From: Acridotheres tristis
Lineage: Eukaryota > Chordata > Aves > Passeriformes > Sturnidae
Length of the DNA stretch: 64,000 bases
Reading direction: 5' to 3'
NCBI GenBank assembly: GCA_037013685.1
Contig: CM072909.1
Coordinates: 1,426,001-1,490,000 of the forward strand
Position numbers and translations under genes: made by a program. Under the pieces are notes generated by a model. The model searched no databases and was not told the origin of the DNA. It saw nothing but the letters and a program-made list of their open reading frames with translations. Below are positions 60,401 through 64,000 of the stretch, piece by piece; position 1 is the stretch's first letter, and the number at the start of each line of letters is the position of its first letter.

Positions 60401-63400
60401 CTTTTTGGGGTAAATTTGGGGGAATTTGGGGGATTTGGGGTTCCCCTTTTTGGGGTAAATCCGGGGGGATTTGGGGTCCCTCTTTTTGGGGAAAATTCGG
60501 GGGGATTTGGGGGCTTTGGGGTTCCCCCTTTTGGGGTAAATCCGGGGGGATTTGGGGTTCCTCTTTTTGGGGAAAATTCGGGGGGATTTGGGGACTTTGG
60601 GGTTCCTCTTTTTGGGGAAAATCCGGGGGGATTTGGGGGATTTGGGGTTCCCCTTTTAGGGGCAAATCCGGGAGGGCTGAAGGGATTTTGTCCCCTTCTT
60701 TTTGGGGCGAATTTGGGGGGATTTGGGGTCCCTCTTTTTGGGGCAAGTCCAGGGGGATTGGGGGAAATTGGACGCCCCCTTTTTGGGGCAAATTTGGAGG
60801 AATTTGGGGTCCCTCTTTTTGGGGTAAATCTGGAGGAATTTGGGGGATTTGGGGTCCCTCTTTTTGGGGTAAATCTGGAGGAATTTGGGGGATTTGGGGT
60901 CCCTCCTTTTGGGACAAATCTGGGGGGATTTGGGGTCCCTCTTTTTGGGGTAAATCCGGGGGAATTTGGGGGATTTTGTACCCCCCTTCTTGGGGCAAAT
61001 CTGGGGAAATTTGGGGGATTTGGGGTCCCTCTTTTGGGGTCAAATGCGGGGATGTTTTGTGCCCCCCTTTTTGGGGTAAATCTGGGGGGATTTGGGGGAT
61101 TTGGGGTTCCCCATTTTGGGGCGAATCTGGAGGGACTGAGGTAAACTGGACGCTCCCTTTTTGGGGCAAATTTGGGGGGATTTGGGGTCCCTCTTTTTGG
61201 GGAAAATCTGGGAGGGCTGGGGAAGGTTGGACCCCCCCTTTTTGGGGTAAATCTGGGGGGATTTGGGGGCTCTGGAGTCCCTCTTTTTGGGGTAAATCTG
61301 GGGGGATTTGGGGGCTCTGGGGTCCCCCTTTTTGGGGTAAATCTGGGGGGATTTGGGGGCTCTGGAGTCCCTCTTTTTGGGGTAAATCTGGGGGGTTTTG
61401 GGGTCCCTCTTTTTGGGACAAATCTGGGGGGATTTGGGGGCTTTGGGGTGCCCCATTTTGGGGTAAATCTGGGGGGATTTGGGGGCTCTGGGGTTCCTCT
61501 TTTTGGGGTAAATCTGGGGGGATTTGGGGGCTCTGGGGTCCCCCTTTTTGGGGTAAATCTGGGGGGATTTGGGGGCTTTGGGGTTCCTCTTTTTGGGGTA
61601 AATCTGGGGGGATTTGGGGGCTTTGGGGTTCCTCTTTTTGGGGTAAATCTGGGGGGATTTGGGGGCTCTCCTCTTGGGACAAATCTGGGGGGTCCCATGG
61701 ACTGGGGGGGTCCCATCCCCCCCCCCTCTGGGGTGACCTCCGGGGGGGTGGGGGGGTCCGGGCCCCCCCATTTTGGGTCCATCCGGGGCTTGGGGGGATC
61801 CCCAAATTCCGGGGGTGGGTCCGGGGGGTCCCCAAATTCCAAGGGTGGATCCAGGGGGTCCCCAAATTCCGGGGGTGGGTCCGGGGGGTCCGAGAGCGCC
61901 GGGCTCGGGGGTCCTGGGGGAGGAGAAGACATCGGGGGGGGGTCCCCGTGAGCACCCATGTGACCCCCCCAAAATGAGCCCCCCTCCCCAAATTTGGGGT
62001 CACCGCACTCACCCCCGGCGCCGGCTCCTGCTGGGGGGTGACACCGGGGGGTGACACCCAGGGTGGCACCGTGGGGGCGCCAGGGGGGCACCCCCGGGGG
62101 CAGCGGGCTCTGGAACAGGGGGTTGGTGTGGAAATGGGGCTCCTCATCATCATCATCATCTTCATCCTCATCTTCATCCTCATCATCGTCATCGTCATCG
62201 TCATCATCGTCATCGTCACCGTCACCTTCCTCTTCCTCCCGGCTGTGGCCGGGGCTTTGGGGTCTGGGGGAGGTGGGACCACCCGTGGTGACAGGTCCGG
62301 ACAGGTTGGTGACAATCTCAGCCGGGTTGGTGACATCCCTGGTGACAATGTCAGCCGGGTTGGTGACATCCCTGGTGACAATCTCAGACAGGCTGGTGAC
62401 ATCCATGGTGACAATCTCAGCCGGGTTGGTGACATCCCTGGTGACAATGTCAGACACGTTGGTGACATCCATGGTGACAATGTCAGACAGGTTGGTGACA
62501 TCCCTGGTGACAATGTCAGCCGGGTTGGTGACATCCCTGGTGACAATGCCAGCCAGGTTGGTGACATCCCTGGTGACAATGTCAGCCAGGTTGGTGACAT
62601 CCCTGGTGACAATCTCAGCCAGGCTGGTCCCATCCATGGTGACAATGTCAGACAGGCTGGTGACATCCCTGGTGACAATCTGGGATGAGGTGGCCACATC
62701 CACGGGCTGGTGCTCCAGAGAGATTGTCCCAACCACGGTGACAGATTTGGGTGACACTGTCCCATCCGTGGTGACAGATCTGGGGGAGATGGGACCATCA
62801 GGGGTCACACATTTGGGTGACATTGTCCCATCCATTGTGACAGATTTGGGTGACATTGTTCCATCCGTGGTCACAGTTTTTGGGGACATTGTCCCATCCA
62901 CGGTGACATTCTGGGATTCAGGGTGTTCTGGGTGAATGGTCCCACCCGTGGTGACAGGTTTGGGGGACATGGGACCACCCGTGGTGACAGTGTCAGCCGG
63001 GTTGGTGACATCCATGGTGACAATCCCAGGTGAGATGTCCCCACCCCTGGTCATTGTCCCAGGTGAGATGTCCCCAGCCCTGGTGACAATCCCAGGTGAG
63101 ATGTCCCCACTCCTGGTCACTGTCCATAATGAGATGTCCCCATCCCTGGCCCCTGGCCCAGGTGAGTTGTCCCCACTCCTGGTGACAATCCCAGGTGAGA
63201 CACTCCTGTCCCTGCTCCCTGTCCCAGGTGAGACACTCCTGTCCCTGGTGACAATCCCAGGTGAGCTGTCCCCAGCCCTGGTGACAATCCCAGGTGAGAC
63301 ACTCCCATCCCCCAGCTCTCTCTCCCAGCCCTGGGCCGGGCTGTCGGTGGCCACAGGACCGGCTGGGGTGGCCCCGTCCGTTGTCCCCGGGCCAGGGGAG

Positions 63401-64000
63401 GTGTCCCCACCCATGGGTGCCTGCGAGATGCTCCCAAAGGGGAACTCAAAGCTCCGGGGCCTGGGAGAGGCCTGGGCTGGGAGGGACACGCCCAGGGACA
63501 CCTGGAGGGTGTCCCCAAAGGTGGACCCGGGGATTTGGAGGTTCTGGGAGATGTCCCCAAATGTGGATTCAGGGATTTGGAACTCCTGGGAGATGTCCCC
63601 AAAGGTGGATTCAGGGATTTGGAGGTTCTGGGAGATGTCCCCAAAGGTGGATTCAGGGATTTGGAGATCCTGGGAGATGTCCCCAAACGTGGATCCATGG
63701 ATTTGGAATTCCTGAGAGATGTCCCCAAAGGTGGATTCAGGGATTTGGAGGTTCTGGGAAAGGTTCCCATCCACGGGCACGGGTCTGGGTGGGATCTCCT
63801 CGTCCTTGGGCACGGGTTTGGGTGGGATGGAGCCACCCATGGACACCTGGGAGGTGTCCCCAAAGGTGGACCCCTGGCTCTGGAACTCCTGGGAAATGTC
63901 CCCAAACGTGGATCCGTGGATTTGGAGGTTCTGGGAGATGTCCCCAAATGTGGATTCCTGTTTTTGGAGCTCTTGGGAAATGTCCTCGAGCGTGGATCCG
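21190..64000 (-). CDS. PSD4: EFA6/PSD-family ARF6 guanine-nucleotide exchange factor, probably PSD4 (5' end off window)
   Basis: Thirteen exons in minus-strand order: >64000-62013, 59620-59554, 56651-56568, 50970-50890, 47708-47596, 44554-44496, 41958-41869, 38245-38202, 35556-35402, 31953-31749, 23882-23738, 22193-22056, 21438-21190. All phases agree, giving about 1138 residues here. EFA6 proteins exchange GDP for GTP on ARF6 at the plasma membrane. Domains in order: repeat-rich N-terminus with an acidic tract; Sec7 ([17 protein letters not shown] to [13 protein letters not shown]), with the exchange-competent glutamate expected in [13 protein letters not shown] ([29 protein letters not shown]); a C-terminal helical segment [10 protein letters not shown]; and the family tail KAHSSPSL and ISERR. 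PSD4 is preferred over PSD, PSD2 and PSD3 because of strong divergence and likely chromosome-2q-type synteny. The paralogue call is inference. Confidence 0.85.
21480..22055 (-). repeat. Four donor-edge copies of the coiled-coil exon, then TGTCACCTCAG repeat
   Basis: Copies of about 27 bases (CACGGCGACTTCCTGCTGCG, GGAG) followed by GTGACA lie at about 21727-21755, 21832-21858, 21928-21958 and 21985-22010. About 21485-21715 is a TGTCACCTCAGTGTCACC minisatellite. Confidence 0.92.
22056..22193 (-). CDS. PSD4: PSD4 C-terminal coiled-coil exon
   Basis: Forty-six in-phase codons: [40 protein letters not shown] and DFLLRE. It aligns with [21 protein letters not shown] and YRLKEHYLTFE of EFA6 proteins. 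Acceptor CCCCAG, donor GTGACACC. The only copy containing both edges. Confidence 0.93.
22194..23104 (-). repeat. Four acceptor-edge copies of the coiled-coil exon in a GGGGACATTGGGGTGACACA repeat
   Basis: Exon-start equivalents at 22290, 22403, 22665 and 22956. Each copies CCCCAG plus about 48 bases ([15 protein letters not shown], or LGTVT in two copies), then goes into CACCCC/TGTCCC filler. Long [11 protein letters not shown] frames are artefacts. Confidence 0.93.
23105..23737 (-). repeat. Three donor-edge copies of PH exon 2 in a TTTTAGGATATTTTGGG repeat
   Basis: Exon-end equivalents at 23261, 23448 and 23604, spaced 134-187 bp including the real end. Each copy holds about 35-40 bases (GTGAGACCCTCGGCCCCCAG, CCGCTGTGCCCCG) and an intact GTGAGAAACCCC donor. 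The copy at 23604 is diverged at its far end (CAGTACGGG). Confidence 0.92.
23738..23882 (-). CDS. PSD4: PSD4 PH-domain exon 2
   Basis: Encodes [37 protein letters not shown] and [11 protein letters not shown]. It aligns with the PH C-terminal helix ([44 protein letters not shown]). Acceptor GTCACAG, donor GTGAGAAACC. An internal GTGAGACCC inside the exon is a potential cryptic donor. The exon ends in phase 0. Confidence 0.93.
23890..25664. repeat. CCCCAAAATCCCAAAT minisatellite
   Basis: From about 24000, units of 8-10 bp (CCCCAAAAT, CCCAAATC). The first ~100 bases hold a TGACGTCA-rich stretch (TGACGTCAGCGTGACGTCAGCG near 23908-23936), itself a 10-bp repeat. No coding signal. Confidence 0.9.
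25665..30469. repeat. TTTTTAGGATTTTTAGG minisatellite with ~270-bp higher-order unit
   Basis: A 4.8-kb T/G/A array of 8-9-bp units. A landmark (GGTTTCTCAGATGTTTTGGG, then TTTTATTTTTAGGATATTTT) recurs near 26565, 26810, 27115, 27385, 27650, 27925, 28180, 28400, 28750, 28925, 29190, 29455, 29715, 29995 and 30295, mostly 245-290 bp apart. Not telomeric. Confidence 0.92.
30470..31748. repeat. GGGATTTTAATGGGATTTTTTTCATTTTTATC minisatellite
   Basis: Units of about 30 bp, interrupted only by the exon-edge copy at 31075-31135. No other signal. Confidence 0.9.
31085..31130 (-). pseudogene. PSD4: Partial copy of PH exon 1 donor edge with GT lost
   Basis: Copies about 45 bases ([16 protein letters not shown]) of the exon end in the downstream intron. 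The position of the GT donor reads GG (GAGGATGG versus GAGTATGG), so it cannot act as a normal donor. Confidence 0.88.
31749..31953 (-). CDS. PSD4: PSD4 PH-domain exon 1
   Basis: Encodes [40 protein letters not shown] and [20 protein letters not shown], then REFLCQA. It aligns with TPRGKRGWKSFHGILKG, HHALA, YSKRPHVF and WRVFLFQA of EFA6 PH domains. Acceptor TTTCCCAG, donor GTATGG, phases 1 to 2. This is the only copy with both edges and a GT donor. Confidence 0.93.
31954..33334 (-). repeat. AAAAATGGGATAAAAACCCCC minisatellite with four acceptor-edge copies of the PH exon
   Basis: Units of about 20 bp. Four blocks of about 33 bases copy the PH exon 1 edge and its CAG acceptor, with exon-start equivalents at 32349, 32551, 32854 and 33158 (CCCCGTGGGGCCG-type, then GGCTGGAAGCGCTG). 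The blocks lie about 200-300 bp apart. Confidence 0.92.
33335..35401. repeat. CCCCCAAAATCCCCAGAAAATCC minisatellite
   Basis: About 33340-34900: units of 10-30 bp with CCCCAGAAAATCCCC. About 34900-35395: AAATTCCCCCCCAAAATCCC. The transcript strand is G/T-rich (GGGGATTTTGGGGG), with stop-free frames of [10 protein letters not shown] type that are artefacts. Confidence 0.9.
35402..35556 (-). CDS. PSD4: PSD4 linker exon into the PH domain
   Basis: Encodes [18 protein letters not shown], then [18 protein letters not shown] and [14 protein letters not shown]. The end matches the PH start of EFA6 proteins (GVL-RKIHADMDGKK). Acceptor CCCCGCAG, donor GTGAGG, ends in phase 1. The Asp run at the start is encoded by GAT repeats. 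Confidence 0.9.
35560..37224. repeat. AAAAATTCACCCGAAATCCC minisatellite
   Basis: 19-20-bp units run from about 35660 to 37220. Towards the right, CACCCG is replaced by AATCAAAA or CATCCAAAA variants. The first ~90 bases are a GC-rich transition from the exon acceptor. Confidence 0.9.
37225..38190. repeat. CCCAAATTTTCCCAAATTTCCCC minisatellite
   Basis: C/T/A units of about 12-25 bp, G/A-rich in the transcript (GGGAAATTTGGGG). No coding signal. Confidence 0.88.
38202..38245 (-). CDS. PSD4: PSD4 Sec7 last exon
   Basis: Encodes [14 protein letters not shown] plus two bases, matching ALYSSIKNEKLEWA at the end of the EFA6 Sec7 module. Acceptor TTGCCGCAG, donor GTGAGTGGGG. Confidence 0.93.
38270..41850. 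repeat. T-rich minisatellite with ~400-bp and ~175-bp higher-order units
   Basis: From 38270 to about 41000, a block AACAAAGGCAAATTTGGG recurs near 38660, 39036, 39437, 39872, 40319 and 40721, giving 375-450-bp units. They include GCAGAATCTTCATTTTTCC and a (TTTTTA)n stretch. From about 41090 to 41800 a shorter unit of about 175 bp (GCAGGACAATCCCAATTTTG) follows. Intronic. Confidence 0.88.
41869..41958 (-). CDS. PSD4: PSD4 Sec7 exon 5
   Basis: Thirty in-phase codons, [20 protein letters not shown] then [10 protein letters not shown], matching [27 protein letters not shown]. Acceptor CCTGGCAG, donor GTGACC. No edge duplicates were noticed around it. Confidence 0.95.
41970..43079. repeat. GGGGAAAAATCAGACGGAAATGGG repeat with ~185-bp higher-order unit
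   Basis: A block starting CAGAAATGGGGAAAAATCAG recurs near 41977, 42170, 42350, 42532, 42722 and 42890. Each unit also has AAAATTTAGCGAAAA and CATCCCAAAATCCACCC parts. No coding signal. Confidence 0.88.
43080..44495 (-). repeat. GGGGTGATTTTTGGGG minisatellite with two donor-edge copies of Sec7 exon 4
   Basis: Units of about 15-35 bp (GGGGTGATTTTTGGGGTGAT plus TTTGGGGATTTTTT). Near 43247-43268 is a partial exon edge reading TDLYGQ with GTAAAA intact. Near 43337-43354 is a second, TDLHGQ, whose donor reads GGGAAA instead of GTAAAA. Confidence 0.9.
44496..44554 (-). CDS. PSD4: PSD4 Sec7 exon 4
   Basis: Encodes [19 protein letters not shown], the Sec7 hydrophobic-groove segment (human [17 protein letters not shown]). 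Acceptor CCCCCCAG, donor GTAAAA. Starts with two bases of a split D codon and ends in phase 0. Confidence 0.96.
44575..46639. repeat. AAAGGGACCCCAAAATCCCC minisatellite
   Basis: About 2 kb of 17-19-bp units, GGGACCCCAAAATCC plus ACAAA, CCAG or TAAA linkers, over 100 copies. Intronic. Confidence 0.92.
46640..46999. repeat. GGGGTGGATTTGGGGATTT minisatellite
   Basis: Short G-rich units on the plus strand in the intron between Sec7 exons 3 and 4. Nothing coding. Confidence 0.8.
47000..47595 (-). repeat. Six partial copies of Sec7 exon 3 donor edge
   Basis: Exon-end equivalents at 47068, 47160, 47241, 47333, 47425 and 47516. Each holds about 35 bases matching CTGCAACCCCGGGGCCTTTC and TCTGCTG, then GTGAGACCCAAAA, with 75-92 bp spacing. 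The donor GT is intact in all six. Copy 1 (47068) is the most diverged. Confidence 0.92.
47596..47708 (-). CDS. PSD4: PSD4 Sec7 exon 3 (exchange motif)
   Basis: Encodes [20 protein letters not shown] then [28 protein letters not shown] is the diagnostic EFA6 Sec7 segment containing the catalytic glutamate. Acceptor ATGTTCAG, donor GTGAGACC, starts in phase 2 and ends in phase 1. Confidence 0.95.
47709..49539 (-). repeat. Array of about 21 partial copies of Sec7 exon 3 acceptor edge
   Basis: Unit about 85 bp. On the minus strand each has a tract of TATTTTATATTTTT, then TGCCCTCAG or TGCTCAG, then about 25 bases of exon edge (GCAGTTCCTGGGCGCTCT, RQFLGAL), then TTGAGGCTGTTTTGGG. Copies start beside the real exon (first near 47785) and run to about 49515. 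Most read GCGCTCT where the real exon reads GGGTCTCTGG. Confidence 0.93.
49540..50889. repeat. CCCCCAAATCCCCCCAAAATTCCC minisatellite
   Basis: C/A-rich plus strand, G/T-rich in the transcript. Units of about 10-35 bp include AAAAATTCCCAAAAAATCC. No coding signal. Confidence 0.88.
50890..50970 (-). CDS. PSD4: PSD4 Sec7 exon 2
   Basis: Encodes [20 protein letters not shown] then SLEQALR, matching [27 protein letters not shown] of the family. The acceptor is GGATCCCAG. The donor is GTCACC, poor after the GT, but phase and homology demand it. Confidence 0.92.
50971..52094. repeat. AAAACACACAGAAAACACAAAAACC minisatellite
   Basis: About 1.1 kb of A/C-only units on the plus strand, so the minus strand is T/G-only. 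It begins a few bases from the exon acceptor. The long minus-strand [13 protein letters not shown] frames are artefacts. Confidence 0.92.
52095..53039. repeat. AATATCCATCAATTCCC and AATTCCCACCCCAAAAATCCCC minisatellites
   Basis: Two adjoining families, switching at about 52660. Intronic, with no coding signal. Confidence 0.85.
53040..56567. repeat. TTTTTCCCCAAAATCCCCATTATT minisatellite (intron)
   Basis: About 3.4 kb of units of 20-25 bp: TTCCCATTATTTTCCCCCC, AAAATCTCAATTTTTTTCCCC and variants. It ends at about 56480, followed by a TTAATTA run (56495-56555) next to the exon donor. Confidence 0.9.
56568..56651 (-). CDS. PSD4: PSD4 Sec7 exon 1
   Basis: Encodes [20 protein letters not shown] and VAAHLRR, matching the RLYNLDGFRKSDVARHL start of EFA6 Sec7 domains. 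It starts with one base completing a codon and ends GA at donor GTGAGG. Confidence 0.92.
56652..58319 (-). repeat. Array of 10 partial copies of the first Sec7 exon's acceptor edge
   Basis: Each unit has a TTTCAG acceptor, then about 35-38 bases matching the exon start (GACCCCGCTGCTCTCCTGGC on the minus strand; [11 protein letters not shown]), then a TATAAA/AAATTA filler. Exon-like blocks lie near 56755, 56882, 57011, 57150, 57290, 57412, 57545, 57668, 57890 and 58075. Fillers expand into (TATAAA)n at about 57745-57880 and (AAAAAT)n at about 57965-58035. Most copies have the acceptor as TTTCAGTGACC rather than TTTCAGAGACC. Confidence 0.93.
58320..59553. repeat. GGGGGGATTTGGGG minisatellite (intron)
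   Basis: Highly G-rich plus strand (C-rich in the transcript). Units of about 20-70 bp include GGGGTTTTTGGGGGG and GGGCGGGAAGGATTTGGGG. Nothing coding is seen. Confidence 0.9.
59554..59620 (-). CDS. PSD4: PSD4 exon preceding Sec7 (short, proline/acidic)
   Basis: Acceptor CTCCCGCAG, donor GTGAGGAACC. Encodes [20 protein letters not shown] and ends GG in phase 2, completed by the first base of the next exon. Both phases fit the neighbours, but the sequence is low-complexity, so it is supported mainly by splice sites and phase. Confidence 0.65.
59621..62012. repeat. Intron between PSD4 N-terminal exon and next exon: 45/54-bp minisatellite, stop-free in the coding frame
   Basis: About 60180-61690: units TTTTTGGGGTAAATCTGGGG plus GGATTTGGGGGCTCTGGGGTCC. 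About 59640-60170: GGGGGGTCCTGGGGGGATTT. The upstream exon's frame stays open through it to 59959 as [16 protein letters not shown] repeats. An alternative acceptor (CTCCCCCAG, exon start 61913) precedes [12 protein letters not shown] repeats. Treated as an intron because the flanking sites match in phase. Confidence 0.7.
62013..64000 (-). CDS. PSD4: PSD4 large N-terminal exon (partial at window end)
   Basis: Open in one frame from 64000 to the donor GTGAGT (GT at 62012-62011, phase 1). It contains three in-frame repeat blocks: 14-residue [14 protein letters not shown] units (about 63520-64000), 10-residue units of [10 protein letters not shown] or [11 protein letters not shown] type (about 62280-63330), and an acidic tract of about 35 Asp/Glu-dominated residues (about 62130-62225). 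It then ends [16 protein letters not shown] to PAGAGAG. The N-terminal half of EFA6 proteins is poorly conserved, so identity rests on the downstream exons and phase match. Confidence 0.75.
62280..62690 (-). repeat. In-frame 30-bp coding minisatellite [10 protein letters not shown]
   Basis: About 13 units of 10-11 codons (GACATTGTCACCAGGGATGT on the minus strand). They encode [10 protein letters not shown] variants and are part of the N-terminal exon. Confidence 0.9.
63515..64000 (-). repeat. In-frame 42-bp coding minisatellite STFGDISQ
   Basis: At least ten units of 14 codons with the core STFGDIS followed by QNLQIPE, QEFQIHG or QDLQIPE. The frame is open through the window edge. Confidence 0.9.

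Noticed and set aside
61780..61913. Extra PSD4 exon starting at 61913 ([12 protein letters not shown] repeats)
   Set aside because: It has a good acceptor but no recognisable donor with a compatible phase. Kept only as an alternative in the findings.
59550..62798. 1082-codon minus-strand frame of [11 protein letters not shown] repeats
   Set aside because: Another frame of the same minisatellite that overlaps the supported N-terminal exon out of frame. Only its last ~21 codons coincide with the exon at 59554-59620.

Overview
This is a vertebrate nuclear window, most probably from a bird microchromosome (passerine-like). The support is intron/exon genes with GT-AG junctions, vertebrate orthologues, very GC-rich exons and short introns made almost wholly of minisatellites. 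There is no bacterial, viral or organellar gene. The species cannot be fixed from the sequence.

Three protein genes can be reconstructed exon by exon. (1) TMEM127, minus strand, left side: the first coding exon is at 6482-6722. Its next exon lies off the left edge; only two partial copies of that exon's 5' edge are inside (near 305-340 and 1434-1468). (2) CIAO1, plus strand, complete: seven coding exons between 7959 and 16669 encode about 335 residues of the WD40 protein of the cytosolic iron-sulfur targeting complex, with a poly(A) signal at 17940. TMEM127 and CIAO1 are head to head across a short GC-rich promoter with a 17-bp array of ETS-type sites. (3) An EFA6/PSD-family ARF6 exchange factor, probably PSD4 (EFA6B), minus strand, from beyond 64000 down to the stop at 21190 and a poly(A) signal at 19168-19173. 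Thirteen phase-consistent exons give about 1138 residues in the window: a repeat-rich N-terminal region, Sec7, PH and a C-terminal coiled coil. CIAO1 and PSD4 are tail to tail.

Everything else is tandem repeat, with unit, strand composition and higher-order length changing every 0.3-5 kb. The striking feature is that many repeat units include an exon edge together with its splice site. Partial exon copies, each still carrying an AG acceptor or a GT donor, form arrays in the flanking introns: 19 extra acceptor-edge copies before CIAO1 exon 5, about 21 acceptor-edge and 6 donor-edge copies around one PSD4 Sec7 exon, 10 before another, and smaller sets at most other exons checked, including TMEM127. 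Only one copy of each exon is complete. The coding sequence itself also carries in-frame minisatellites, in the N-terminal PSD4 exon and at its C-terminus.

The three genes do unrelated jobs: an endolysosomal mTOR-pathway membrane protein, Fe-S cluster delivery, and ARF6 activation at the plasma membrane. Their grouping is vertebrate synteny, not a functional operon. Copy numbers of arrays are counted by eye and depend on the assembly being right.
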